Shown here: positions 1-9,509 of the stretch, piece by piece
Layout of the letters: each line of letters begins with the position of its first letter
How positions within the stretch are numbered: the first letter of the stretch is position 1
Source of the DNA: Gemmatimonadota bacterium
GTDB taxonomy: Bacteria; Gemmatimonadota; Gemmatimonadetes; Gemmatimonadales; Gemmatimonadaceae
Assembly (NCBI GenBank): GCA_947471365.1
Contig: CANIWQ010000001.1
Coordinates: 1 to 64,000, forward strand
Reading direction: 5' to 3'
Length of the DNA: 64,000 bases
The notes under the pieces: model-generated
What the model was told of the DNA's origin: nothing
Databases searched by the model: none
What the model saw: only the letters and a program-made list of their open reading frames with translations
Program-made: the position numbers and the translations under genes

Positions 1-1
1 G

Positions 2-55
2 ATTCGGGTGATCAAGGCGGGGGAAGCGGGGAAAGTGGTGTTCGAAATCGCATAA
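2..55 (+). CDS. 3' end of an upstream gene, possibly L-threonine 3-dehydrogenase (partial)
   Basis: Only the last 17 codons and a TAA stop are in the window, reading IRVIKAGEAGKVVFEIA. A hydrophobic 'GKVV' ending of this kind is typical of zinc alcohol/threonine dehydrogenases. The gene directly downstream is kbl, which in many bacteria forms a tdh-kbl operon that turns threonine into glycine and acetyl-CoA. The tdh identity is therefore inferred mainly from context. The start lies outside the window. Confidence 0.45.
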   Translation: MRVIKAGEAGKVVFEIA

Positions 56-67
56 CTGCAACTGTGA

Positions 68-87
68 GTTAACGGTGACCCGTTAAC
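68..87. promoter_or_regulatory. Inverted repeat in the leader of kbl
   Basis: Perfect 8-bp arms GTTAACGG / CCGTTAAC are separated by 4 nt, and a diverged copy of the arm (GTTGACGGT) follows at 89-97. The element fills the 69-bp gap between the upstream stop and the kbl start, where no clear Shine-Dalgarno sequence is visible. It could be a repressor operator or an RNA hairpin that sets kbl expression relative to the upstream gene. Function is inferred. Confidence 0.4.
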
Positions 88-124
88 CGTTGACGGTCTC
101 CCGTTTACCTGCCGCATCCATATC

Positions 125-1333
125 ATGCCAATCAATACGAAATTCGTCGCGGATCTTGAAGGCAAGATTACGCAGCTCAAGAAGGATCGCGTCTACAAGT
201 CGCTCAACTATCTCGAGTCGCCGCAGTCGGCGCGGGTAACGATGGAAGGGCGCGGCGAGGTGTTGATTCTCTCGTCGAACAACTACCTCGGCCTGTGCGA
301 CGAGCCGTCGGTGATGGAAGCCGGCATCGCGGGGATCCGAAAATACGGCGCCGGCACGGGGAGCGTGCGGTTTATCTGCGGCACGTTCACGGTGCACCGC
401 GCGCTTGAGCAGGCGCTCGCGCGTTTTGTGGGCACGCCGGCGGCGATGTCGTTTGTGTCGGCGTGGAACGCCAACGAGGGACTGACCGCGACGGTAGTGG
501 AGGAAGGCGACTTCGTGGTAAGCGATGCGCTCAACCACGCGTCGATCATTGACTCGATCCGTCTGGCGAAGGCGATCACGAAGTGCACGACGGCGGTGTA
601 TCCGCATGGCGATCTCGACGACCTGGTGGCCAAACTGCGCGCCAATAGTGGAGCGAAGCGCCGGCTCATTTGGACGGACGGCATTTTTTCGATGGAAGGG
701 AGCATCGCGAAGCTGCCGGAACTGCTGCAGATCGCGCGCGACCACGACGCCGTGCTGATCATGGATGACTCGCACGCTACCGGTGTGATTGGGGCGACGG
801 GGCGCGGCACGGCGGAGCACTTTGGAGTGCTCGGCGAGGTGGACGTCATCACGAGTACACTGGGCAAGGCGATTGGCGGTGCGGCCGGCGGGTTTGTGGC
901 CGGCTCCGCAGCGCTCTGCGACATGCTGACGCAACGCTCGCGCCCGCAGCTGTTTTCGAACGCGCTCCCGCCCACAGTGGCGGCCAGTGCGCTGGCGGCG
1001 GTGGAGTTTATTGAAGCGCATCCCGACCGGGTCGCGACACTGCACGAGAACTCGCGGTTCTTCCGGCAGGCGCTGGTGGAGGCTGGGCTCAATCCGCTCC
1101 CCGGCGAGACGCCGATTGTGCCGATTATTGTTGGCGAGACGGCGGACGCGATCCGGATGAGCGACATGTTATTGGACGAAGGGATTTTTGTGACCGGCTT
1201 TGGCTTTCCGGTGGTGCCGCAGGGCACGGCGCGGCTCCGGTGTCAGGTGTCGGCGGCGCACACGCGCGCGGACCTCGAGTTCGCCGTACGGGCGATTCGG
1301 AAGGTGGCCGAGCGCGTCGGCATCGTGAAATAG
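125..1333 (+). CDS. kbl: Glycine C-acetyltransferase (2-amino-3-ketobutyrate CoA ligase)
   Basis: This 402-aa PLP enzyme of the alpha-oxoamine synthase family cleaves 2-amino-3-ketobutyrate with CoA to glycine and acetyl-CoA, the second step of threonine degradation. Visible signatures are the SSNNYLGL substrate segment (about residue 50), the cofactor-binding DDSHATG (214-220), and TSTLGKAIGG, in which K248 is the expected Schiff-base lysine. Length matches the family (about 398 aa). KBL, serine palmitoyltransferase, ALAS and BioF share this fold. The unbroken similarity to Kbl and the probable tdh remnant just upstream favour Kbl. It probably shares a transcript with the upstream gene. Confidence 0.93.
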   Translation: MPINTKFVADLEGKITQLKKDRVYKSLNYLESPQSARVTMEGRGEVLILSSNNYLGLCDEPSVMEAGIAGIRKYGAGTGSVRFICGTFTVHRALEQALARFVGTPAAMSFVSAWNANEGLTATVVEEGDFVVSDALNHASIIDSIRLAKAITKCTTAVYPHGDLDDLVAKLRANSGAKRRLIWTDGIFSMEGSIAKLPELLQIARDHDAVLIMDDSHATGVIGATGRGTAEHFGVLGEVDVITSTLGKAIGGAAGGFVAGSAALCDMLTQRSRPQLFSNALPPTVAASALAAVEFIEAHPDRVATLHENSRFFRQALVEAGLNPLPGETPIVPIIVGETADAIRMSDMLLDEGIFVTGFGFPVVPQGTARLRCQVSAAHTRADLEFAVRAIRKVAERVGIVK

Positions 1334-1475
1334 GGCGGAGCGCGCGGGCGGCACGGGAGCTACGCGTGACGCGAACGACCGGCGGTTCGTCCGAGAGGTG
1401 AGCCATCGGACCGCCCGAAAGGGTTGCCCGAGCGCGCCGTATGGACGGCCGGTCCTCCCCTCCGAGGTGTAGCAT

Positions 1476-2138
1476 ATGCGCCTGTTTCGAGCTTTCGTCG
1501 TCATTGCCCTTACCGCAGTTCTGGCGCGCCCGCTCGCGGCGCAGGCCAGCACGGTCTCGTGGCAGGATTCTTGGTACTGGGGCCTGTACGGCGGCCAGCT
1601 GTCGTTCCCGACGGTGGTAGCCCGGACGACGGCGCCGACGATCGGCGCGGACTGGCTGATTACGCGCACGAATTTCGCGCTGCGGGTGTTTACCGATCAG
1701 TCGTACTTCGACGCCGTGAGCACGGTGATCGATTTCCCGGCGACGGGCGCCGTACGTCAAGTGAGCATCACGGACCTCCGACGCGTGGGCGCGGCGGTCA
1801 CGATCTTCACCCCCAATATCAATATTGTGCGGCCGTATGTGGGCCTTGGCTACGCGTTCAACTATGTGCGCGAGAGCGCGCCGCTGGGCACCTATTTTGC
1901 GAGCGCCGCCGCGAAGGACTCGATTGACACGCGCATCAACAAAGCGCGTTCGGCTGGTAAGCTCTTTGGTCAGCTTGGTGTGATGGCGACCTGGCGTCGC
2001 TGGGCACCGTTTATGGAATACACGGTGATGCCGACACAGGGCGCCGGCACCTGGCTGATCAACGGCAAGGGATTCTCCAATGCGTGGGCGCTGGGCGTGC
2101 GCTACAACGCGGGGTCGTCGATCGATAAGAAGTGGTAG
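1476..2138 (+). CDS. Small outer-membrane beta-barrel protein (putative)
   Basis: A 220-aa protein that starts with a clear Sec signal peptide (MRLFRAFVVIALTAVLA followed by RPLAAQA and a cleavage site near residue 23). The mature part alternates polar and hydrophobic residues with many aromatics (SWYWGLYGGQLSF, YVGLGYAFNYV, FMEYTVMP), as in 8-stranded OmpA/OmpW-like barrels. No enzymatic motif is seen. It is a single gene between kbl and a strong convergent terminator. The specific family and ligand are unknown. Confidence 0.7.
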   Translation: MRLFRAFVVIALTAVLARPLAAQASTVSWQDSWYWGLYGGQLSFPTVVARTTAPTIGADWLITRTNFALRVFTDQSYFDAVSTVIDFPATGAVRQVSITDLRRVGAAVTIFTPNINIVRPYVGLGYAFNYVRESAPLGTYFASAAAKDSIDTRINKARSAGKLFGQLGVMATWRRWAPFMEYTVMPTQGAGTWLINGKGFSNAWALGVRYNAGSSIDKKW

Positions 2139-2156
2139 TCGGCGCGTAGGGTGCGC

Positions 2157-2204
2157 AAAACGAAGAGCGGCGCGATCCCTAGGGATCGCGCCGCTCTTCG
2201 TTTA
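2157..2204. terminator. Bidirectional intrinsic terminator
   Basis: A perfect 40-bp palindrome (2161-2200; half site CGAAGAGCGGCGCGATCCCT) is flanked by AAAA on the left and TTTA on the right. It lies between the convergent barrel gene and NYN/LOTUS gene, so it can terminate both. The stem is far longer than a typical intrinsic terminator. Confidence 0.9.
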
Positions 2205-2242
2205 TGGCCGCGTGTAAGCGCGGTGCCTGTTACTGCAGTGCG

Positions 2243-4249
2243 TTAGGCGCCCTTCTTTTTAGCCGCGGGGCGCTTGGCGGGCGCATCGGCCTTGGCAGCC
2301 TTGGCCGGCGCCTTGGACTTGGCAGGTGCTTCGGCCTTGGGTGCGGCCTTGGGTGCGGCCTTGGGTGCGGCCTTGGGTGCGGCCTTGGGTGCGGCCTTGG
2401 CGCGCGTCTTCTTGGCAGGTGCTTCAGCGGCGGCCGGTGCGGCAATGGAAACCGGCGCAACCGGCGCAACCGGCGCAACCGGTGCAACCGGTGTCACGAC
2501 GGCGGCCGGCTTGGGCGACGCCGACTCGACGACACCGATCAGCAGGAAGTTCGGCGGCGGCGCCATTGCCTTGCCACCACGCCCACCACGATTCGGAACG
2601 CCACGAGCGACCATGCCACGGGGCGCAGGGGGATTGGCAGCAGCCTTGACCTTATCGTCGGCGGCCTTGAGTTCGGCTTCCTTGACTTCGATCTGCGAGG
2701 AAACGCTGGCGGCCGTAGCGGAACGCGCGACTTCGTACGAATCACCGCGCTTGCGAAGATCGACAACATCCCCGTCGTGCGCATCGCGAAGGATGCGCGG
2801 GAAGTTGCGTTCATTGAGGCTCTCGCTGTCTCGGCCGAGGAGATCGAACGCCTTTTGGCGTACCTGCTCAGCGCTGACCGCGTCTTCGCCGGTGACGAGT
2901 GCCGTGACGGCGTTGCGCACGAGGGTAAAGGCTTCGTCGCGCGTGAGGCGAATGCCGGCGCGGCCGATGTTGGCGTTGACGACGACCGGCTCGCGACGCT
3001 CGCTTCGCGGTTCGCGATGACGGCGCGAGTCAGCGGCAACCGGCGCAGCCGGAGCCGCCGGAACGGCCGGAACGGCAACAGCCACGACAACGACCGGTGC
3101 GGTGATCGGCGGCGTGGGCGTGGAGACCGCGACCGCGCCGGCCTTCCGGCTGCCTCGACCAGCGGGGCGGGCCGATGCTGGGGCAGCCGAAGCAACGGCA
3201 GCGACGGCAGCGACGGGCGCGACCACCGGCACTTCCACCGAAGCCGGAGCGAGGTCAGCACCCTGTTCTGCGGTTCCGGTGGCTTCTTCACGTTCGCGGC
3301 GTCCGCGACCGCGACCACCGCGACGTCCGCGCCGGCGACCTTCGCGTTCTTCCCCGTCAGCGCCCGCGACGCGCGGTGCCGGAGTTGCTGAGGTCTCAGC
3401 ACTCTTGGCGACGCCCTTCGTGGGGGCCACTTCGAGCTGACCGTTTTCGAGCTTGGTGACGACGATGAGTCCCTTTTGTGCCGCTTCGGCGCAGAACTTG
3501 GAGAACTTGGAAATGCCCAGGTCTTTTTCGTCGAAGGAGCTGTCGATCTCCTGCATCACCTGCTTGAGGCGATCGGAGCGCATGACGTCGCCGTTGCGCA
3601 CCATACGCGTAATGGCTTCCGTGACGAGTTCCCACGGGTCGTACTTGGTGTCGGCTCCGCCGTCTTCGTTGGCCTTAACGAGGCCGGCGAGCGCGTTGTA
3701 GCTGTAGTACTCGTCGCAGTTCTGCACGAGCAGATCGCTGGACGACTCACGAATACCGACGCCGATAACGTACTTGCCGTATTCCTTGAGCTTGATGACG
3801 AGGCTCGAGAAGTCGGAGTCGCCGGACAGCAGGATGATCGTGCCGATTTCCGGACGCGTGAAGACGAGCTCGATCGCGTCGATGGCGAGGCGGATGTCGG
3901 TTGCGTTCTTCTTGGACGACCCGTAGGCCGGGGCGAAGATGAGGTCGATCGACGCTTCGCTGAGCGGGACGATGTACTGCGGGTAGCGGCGCCAATCCGC
4001 GTAGGCGCGCTGAACGGCGACCTTTCCGTGGATGATGTCGGACGACAGCAGGTTGCGCAGCTCCGTTTGAAGATCAGAGCGGATCCCCATCGTGACGTTG
4101 TCGAAATCGATGAGGAGCGCGGCGTTGGGCGCGTGATGCGGAACGAGGGCACCCGGCACCATGGACTGCGGGGCATGCGCCTGCGGTCCGCGGTGCAAAG
4201 GCGCCACCGGCCCGCGGGATGGAACGACGTGCGAATGACGTGACTTCAT
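2243..4249 (-). CDS. NYN-domain (LabA/DUF88-like) protein with two LOTUS/OST-HTH-like domains and a histone-H1-like tail
   Basis: A 668-aa protein. Residues about 42-190 form a NYN/PIN-like nuclease domain, with acidic residues in LLIDFDNV (D48, D50), D118 and LLSGDSDF (D144, D146). Residues about 204-276 look like an OST-HTH/LOTUS RNA-binding domain. An Arg/Gly-rich stretch (EGRRRGRRGGRGRGRRE) and an Ala/Pro/Val linker follow. A second OST-HTH-like module begins GIRLTRDEAFTLVRNAV, and the C-terminus is a Lys/Ala/Pro tail with a five-fold PKAA repeat, resembling histone H1. NYN-LOTUS proteins are linked to RNA processing or decay, so a role in RNA cleavage or binding is likely but not shown. 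The gene has its own divergent promoter region upstream. Confidence 0.85.
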   Translation of the reverse strand: MKSRHSHVVPSRGPVAPLHRGPQAHAPQSMVPGALVPHHAPNAALLIDFDNVTMGIRSDLQTELRNLLSSDIIHGKVAVQRAYADWRRYPQYIVPLSEASIDLIFAPAYGSSKKNATDIRLAIDAIELVFTRPEIGTIILLSGDSDFSSLVIKLKEYGKYVIGVGIRESSSDLLVQNCDEYYSYNALAGLVKANEDGGADTKYDPWELVTEAITRMVRNGDVMRSDRLKQVMQEIDSSFDEKDLGISKFSKFCAEAAQKGLIVVTKLENGQLEVAPTKGVAKSAETSATPAPRVAGADGEEREGRRRGRRGGRGRGRREREEATGTAEQGADLAPASVEVPVVAPVAAVAAVASAAPASARPAGRGSRKAGAVAVSTPTPPITAPVVVVAVAVPAVPAAPAAPVAADSRRHREPRSERREPVVVNANIGRAGIRLTRDEAFTLVRNAVTALVTGEDAVSAEQVRQKAFDLLGRDSESLNERNFPRILRDAHDGDVVDLRKRGDSYEVARSATAASVSSQIEVKEAELKAADDKVKAAANPPAPRGMVARGVPNRGGRGGKAMAPPPNFLLIGVVESASPKPAAVVTPVAPVAPVAPVAPVSIAAPAAAEAPAKKTRAKAAPKAAPKAAPKAAPKAAPKAEAPAKSKAPAKAAKADAPAKRPAAKKKGA
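2341..2400. repeat. Tandem repeat, 5 perfect copies of 12 bp, inside the NYN/LOTUS gene
   Basis: The unit GTGCGGCCTTGG occurs five times with no mismatch and encodes the Ala-Pro-Lys-Ala repeats of the basic tail. Perfect identity at the DNA level suggests recent expansion by slippage, so copy number may vary among strains. Confidence 0.95.
2451..2486. repeat. Tandem 9-bp repeat inside the NYN/LOTUS gene
   Basis: The unit ACCGGCGCA is present three times exactly, with a fourth copy carrying one change (ACCGGTGCA). It encodes an Ala-Pro-Val repeat in the low-complexity linker ahead of the basic tail. Confidence 0.9.
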
Positions 4250-4664
4250 GACTCTCTGGCGAACTCGCCGATGGCGGGCCAGCGGCCAATCGGTGGCTGG
4301 TTCGCGACAAATGCGCGGCAGCGCCCTGAAGGCGGCTCGGAGGCCCTGTGATGTGTAGGGGCGGCGAGCACGCTCATCCGGTCAGCCAGGCGCGCATCGT
4401 CCTTGCGATGCCAGCGACCCAGCGGATGGTGATGGCGCAGACGCCGACAACCCCGTGGTCCAATCGACGCGCCGGTCGTGCCGGTGATCGACGTCGCCTC
4501 TGAGCGCCGGCGATCATCGACGCGCACAGCGCATCGTGCATAGGAAGCTAATGACCCGATAGGCGTTTGTCACCGGCTAACCGGCTGGAGAGGGGGCGGA
4601 GGGGCGTGGGGGACGGTAAGTTCCAAGGCGAAACCTTCCCTTTCCCGCACCGTACAAACAGTCA
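4250..4664. other. 415-bp divergent intergenic region
   Basis: This lies between the NYN/LOTUS gene (minus) and the sensor kinase (plus). It must hold promoters for both, but I could not define a -35/-10 pair with confidence. Visible structure is limited to a short direct repeat ACCGGCT at 4572-4578 and 4580-4586, and a G-rich purine run at about 4587-4614, just ahead of the kinase. A possible short minus-strand reading frame here has no recognisable domain and is not called. Confidence 0.6.
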
Positions 4665-5882
4665 GTGAAGCGACTCGGGTTCCGGTCCCGTCTGTTCCTT
4701 ATTCTGGCGCTCTTCGCCTTCGTGCCTGCCATTCTCCTGACGGCAGCGTGGGGCGGGGCCATCGCGCGTCTCCTCCCCCGCATGAGCGGGACGGCGGCGT
4801 GGGATAGCGCGGCGGCGAGTGGCACGCGGGCGATAGAAATGGCACGCACCCGTGGTCCCCTCTCCGCCGCGCAAACGGCGGTTTTGGCGGCGCACGAGCG
4901 GGAGCTGGCGACGTCGCTGACACAAGCGCGTCGGTTTGAGTATTTAGCGCGCCAACTGGTGCCAGCGATGCTCTTGATCGGCATGGTCGCGCTGGCGGTG
5001 TTGACGTTTTTGGCGTCGCGGGCGGCGGGGCATCTGAGTCGACAGCTCAGCCGTCCGCTCGACGAACTGGTGGGGTGGACCGGCCGGATCCGTGATGGAA
5101 AAGCGTTGCCGGCGCAAACCGAGTCGCGCGGCGCCCCTGAGTTTGCGCTGTTACGGGACGGGATGCGGCAGATGGCGCATGATCTGGACGCGGGGCGTCG
5201 CGCTGCGCTTGAAGCCGAGCGATTGACGGCGTTTCGGGAGTCGGCACGCCAGATGGCGCATGAGATCAAGAACCCGCTGACGCCGATCCGTTTTGCGGTG
5301 GACCGGCTCAAACGATCGGTGCCGCCGGAGCTGTCTGATACCGTAGAGGTGTTGCAGGTGGAGTCGGCCCGACTGGAAGCGATGGCCCGGAGTTTTGCGC
5401 AGTTTGGGCGCCTGCCCGAGGGGCCTTTGGCGGAGATTGACCTTGGTGAGTTGGTGCAGACCACGGCGCGTACGACGGTTCCGGAGCAGGTGTGGTTCCG
5501 ACTGCAGGCCGAGGAACCGTTGCCCCTGCTGCGAGGCTATTACGACGCGCTCAGTCGGGCGGTGGCAAACGTGCTGCTCAATGCCGTGGAAGCGTGCCAA
5601 CAGGGTGGAGCGATTGACGCGCGCGTCGTGCGGCTTGGAGCGAACGAACTGATGCTGGCGGTCCACGACACGGGGTCTGGCATTCCGACGAACCGCGTGG
5701 CCACGATTTGGGAACCGTACGTGACACTGAAAGCCGGGGGCACGGGACTCGGTCTCGCCATTGTGAAACAGACGGTGGAAGCACACGGCGGGCGGGTAGA
5801 AGCACAGAGTTCGCCAGAAGCAGGAACAGAGATTCGACTCATCTTTCCGGTAACGCCTCCGGTATTGGGGACCAGTTCTTGA
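4665..5882 (+). CDS. Sensor histidine kinase, NtrY-like
   Basis: 405 aa from a GTG start. Two membrane segments (about 9-30 and 99-117) enclose a short periplasmic loop, followed by a HAMP-like linker. The H-box is MAHEIKNPLTP with phospho-acceptor H199. ATPase-domain motifs are the N-box VANVLLNAVEAC, the G1 box DTGSGIP and the G2 box GGTGLGLAIVKQ. The kinase should autophosphorylate and pass phosphate to the NtrC-type regulator encoded 0.3 kb downstream, so the two likely form an NtrY/NtrX-type system. The stop overlaps the start of the next small gene. No PAS domain is evident; the signal is unknown. Confidence 0.9.
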   Translation: MKRLGFRSRLFLILALFAFVPAILLTAAWGGAIARLLPRMSGTAAWDSAAASGTRAIEMARTRGPLSAAQTAVLAAHERELATSLTQARRFEYLARQLVPAMLLIGMVALAVLTFLASRAAGHLSRQLSRPLDELVGWTGRIRDGKALPAQTESRGAPEFALLRDGMRQMAHDLDAGRRAALEAERLTAFRESARQMAHEIKNPLTPIRFAVDRLKRSVPPELSDTVEVLQVESARLEAMARSFAQFGRLPEGPLAEIDLGELVQTTARTTVPEQVWFRLQAEEPLPLLRGYYDALSRAVANVLLNAVEACQQGGAIDARVVRLGANELMLAVHDTGSGIPTNRVATIWEPYVTLKAGGTGLGLAIVKQTVEAHGGRVEAQSSPEAGTEIRLIFPVTPPVLGTSS

Positions 5883-6193
5883 ACGCAGATATCATCATTC
5901 CTATCGCATTTTTCGGCACGGTGGTGGTGCTTGCTCTTGGGGTGCCGCTCGTGCGCGCGTACGTGCGCCGGCAAGACGCGCAATCGCATTTGCCGCCGAG
6001 CGATCCCGAGCTGTCGGCTCGCCTCGCACGGATTGAGGCATCACTGGAATCGGTCGCAATAGAAGTCGAACGCATTTCCGAGGGGCAGCGATTCACGACC
6101 AAACTGCTCTCCGAACGTCGCACACCGGAAGCGGCGCAGGCGTTGCCGGCGCCGTCACTCGACGCGGGCGCGGTGCGCCGCGACGCGGTCTGA
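5879..6193 (+). CDS. Small single-pass membrane protein between kinase and regulator genes
   Basis: 104 aa from a TTG start that overlaps the kinase stop codon (TTGA), implying translational coupling. An N-terminal membrane helix (IIIPIAFFGTVVVLALGVPLV) is followed by a short basic segment (RAYVRRQDAQ) and a predicted helical or coiled-coil part (LSARLARIEASLESVAIEVERI). The low-complexity end has no known domain. It may be an accessory of the two-component system, judged only from its position. A longer in-frame extension upstream overlaps the kinase gene and is not believed. Confidence 0.7.
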   Translation: MNADIIIPIAFFGTVVVLALGVPLVRAYVRRQDAQSHLPPSDPELSARLARIEASLESVAIEVERISEGQRFTTKLLSERRTPEAAQALPAPSLDAGAVRRDAV

Positions 6194-6220
6194 TTCTCGA
6201 CATTTTTCTCGTACTCACTC

Positions 6221-7600
<1,380 letters not shown>

Positions 7601-7614
7601 AAGCGGCGCGCGAA

Positions 7615-7633
7615 GTGACACGCCGCGTCTCAC
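7615..7633. promoter_or_regulatory. Imperfect 19-bp dyad, candidate activator binding site
   Basis: GTGACACGCCGCGTCTCAC has arms of nine bases around a central C, with one mismatched pair. It lies 14 bp after the regulator stop and about 90 bp upstream of the -24 element of the sigma-54-like promoter, a typical distance for an enhancer-type site. Two further GACACAGG direct repeats follow, at about 7641-7648 and 7660-7667. Its link to the NtrX-like protein is inferred. Confidence 0.5.
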
Positions 7634-7721
7634 GCAAAGCGACACAGGCCGCCGGTGTGACACAGGTGATGGAATGCACGAACAACCAGCGGGATAACGA
7701 CTTAGGCGATGGGCGGGCGCG

Positions 7722-7737
7722 CGGCACGGCATGTGCT
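7722..7737 (+). promoter_or_regulatory. Putative sigma-54 promoter (-24/-12)
   Basis: CGGCACG-N4-GTGCT matches the consensus TGGCACG-N4-TTGCW in 10 of 12 defined bases. It keeps the invariant GG (7723-7724) and GC (7735-7736) ten bases apart. Transcription would begin near 7747, about 30 nt before the ATG of the bactofilin-like/Omp85-like gene. The neighbouring sigma-54 activator gene raises the prior. Confidence 0.6.
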
Positions 7738-7775
7738 TGTGCTACCGGTGACCGTTCACCTCTGGAGAACTACCG

Positions 7776-9506
7776 ATGAAGTCCATTCTGCGACACGCGT
7801 TGCGCTCTTGCGTCGCCTTCCTCCCGTCGCTGCCCATGGCTGTGGCTGCGCAGCGCGCCGACAGCACGGCGCTCCGGTTGTCCTCTGTGGCAAGGAGCGC
7901 GGTGGAGAGTTATAACGCCGCGGCAACGCGACGCGTCACCGGCGCATTGGATGTGCCAGCGGGCACGATCTACACGGGCGACGTGGCGGTGCTCAACGGA
8001 CCCGTGACGGTCGCGGGACGTATTGCCGGCACTGTAGTGGCTATTAACGCCGACGTGCGCTTTGCACCGGGCGCTGAGGTGGGGCAGCATGTGATTGTGG
8101 TGGGCGGCAACCTTGTAGGCCAGGACGGCGCGAAGATCGGTGGAGAAATTCGCGTGCAAGCCGAGCTGCTCCGGTATCACCTCGACGGACAGCGTTTGGT
8201 GGCGGACGGCGAGCCCGTGTATGACGAATCGTGGTGGACGCGGCACCGGGTGCGGCACGAGTTTCGCCGTGGCGAAGCGTTCACCGACTTCTTCTACCTC
8301 GCGTCGCGCTCATACAACCGCGTGGAAGGATGGTCGTTTGCGGCGGGGCCACGGTTTCAACGCACGCCGGACTGGGGAAAGTTCAAGATCGAGGCGTTTG
8401 GTGTGGTGCGCACGGTCAGCCCAGTTCGATGGGACAATCAGACGCTAGGTCACGACGCGCGCGCCGAGGTGCAGTTCGGCAAGCCGATCGGCCTGGCTCT
8501 TGGTGCGCGTGCATTTGACGTGGTAGAGCCAACGGAAAGCTGGCAGCTGGGCAACACCGAGACTGGGCTTTCGTCGGTGTTACTCCACCGGGATTATCGC
8601 GACTACTACGTGCGCCATGGTGGTCAGCTGTATGCGCGCTTTCAGGCATGGGATGAGGCCGACCTCACGATCGGGCTGAGCGACGAGCAGTGGAGCAATC
8701 GCGCTGCCGGCGATCCGTGGTCGGCGACTCGCGGCCATGAGCCGTGGCGTGCGAACCCGACGATGGATCCCGGATCGATGCATCTGCTGACGACGCGCCT
8801 CCGCGTCGACACGCGGGAGCAGACAGGTTCGCCGTGGGCGGGTTGGTATTTGGTGGCGGAGATGGAGAAAGGCGCCGGGCGTATCACACGACTGGGCGCC
8901 CCAGTGCAGACGTTTGCCGTGCCGACGCCCGAAGCGGTGTCGTACACGCGGGGGTTTGCCGATGTGCGCCGGTATAATCGCATTGCGCCCGATTTCTTTC
9001 TGAACTTCCGCGTGGCGGCGGGCGGTTGGATGAGCGGCGATGCCTTGCCGACACAGCGACGACTCAGCGTTGGCGGACCAGGCACGCTGCCGGGCTTCGA
9101 CTTTCGCGATACCGGCGGCCATCCCGACATTCTGACCTGCTCGGGTGGCGTGGTGCAGACGGGCGCTCCCGCGCAGTGCGATCGTGTGGCGTTGGCGCAG
9201 GTGGAGTTGCGGTCTGGATTCTTATGGTCGGCGTTGCGCAACGATGCTGAGGAAGACTGGTGGCGCCCGGGACTCAATCACCGCACGCAGTGGGTGCTGT
9301 TTGCCGACGCGGGTCGCGGCTGGAAGGTTGGGACCGCGGACGGTTCGCTGACGTCTTCCAAGGATGCGATGCCGAGCTTCAACTCGTACAAGACGGACCT
9401 CGGCATCGGGATCGACTTTGGCGGCTTTGGCGCGTACTGGGCCAAGCCGGTGAGTGATGAACACGAGCCGGCCCGATTCATCGTTCGCCTGGAACGGCGG
9501 TTCTAG
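7776..9506 (+). CDS. Outer-membrane protein: bactofilin-like N-terminal beta-helix plus Omp85/D15-like barrel
   Basis: 576 aa with a signal peptide ending near VAAQ. Residues about 55-130 are short repeats of the type GTIYTGDVAVLNGPVTVAG, resembling polymer-forming bactofilin/beta-helix segments but exported here. The rest is rich in alternating aromatic strands, with an Omp85/surface-antigen hallmark near the end (RRLSVGGPGTLPGFDFRDTGG). It ends in RLERRF, a C-terminal Phe suited to BAM recognition. The product is probably an outer-membrane barrel with a periplasmic or surface beta-helix. The gene follows the NtrYX-like pair and a putative sigma-54 promoter; the next gene starts 3 bp after its stop. 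Confidence 0.75.
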   Translation: MKSILRHALRSCVAFLPSLPMAVAAQRADSTALRLSSVARSAVESYNAAATRRVTGALDVPAGTIYTGDVAVLNGPVTVAGRIAGTVVAINADVRFAPGAEVGQHVIVVGGNLVGQDGAKIGGEIRVQAELLRYHLDGQRLVADGEPVYDESWWTRHRVRHEFRRGEAFTDFFYLASRSYNRVEGWSFAAGPRFQRTPDWGKFKIEAFGVVRTVSPVRWDNQTLGHDARAEVQFGKPIGLALGARAFDVVEPTESWQLGNTETGLSSVLLHRDYRDYYVRHGGQLYARFQAWDEADLTIGLSDEQWSNRAAGDPWSATRGHEPWRANPTMDPGSMHLLTTRLRVDTREQTGSPWAGWYLVAEMEKGAGRITRLGAPVQTFAVPTPEAVSYTRGFADVRRYNRIAPDFFLNFRVAAGGWMSGDALPTQRRLSVGGPGTLPGFDFRDTGGHPDILTCSGGVVQTGAPAQCDRVALAQVELRSGFLWSALRNDAEEDWWRPGLNHRTQWVLFADAGRGWKVGTADGSLTSSKDAMPSFNSYKTDLGIGIDFGGFGAYWAKPVSDEHEPARFIVRLERRF

Positions 9507-9509
9507 CGC

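Noticed and set aside
83-1045. Long minus-strand frame opposite kbl
   Set aside because: It is Arg/His-rich, has no domain, and lies fully antisense to an unmistakable kbl gene; typical of GC-rich shadow frames.
2341-2400. Could the 12-bp repeats be a CRISPR array?
   Set aside because: No spacers; the units are in frame and encode a Lys/Ala/Pro tail.
4246-4527. Minus-strand 93-codon frame in the divergent intergenic region
   Set aside because: No domain, no ribosome-binding site, and Arg/Pro/His composition of non-coding GC-rich DNA.
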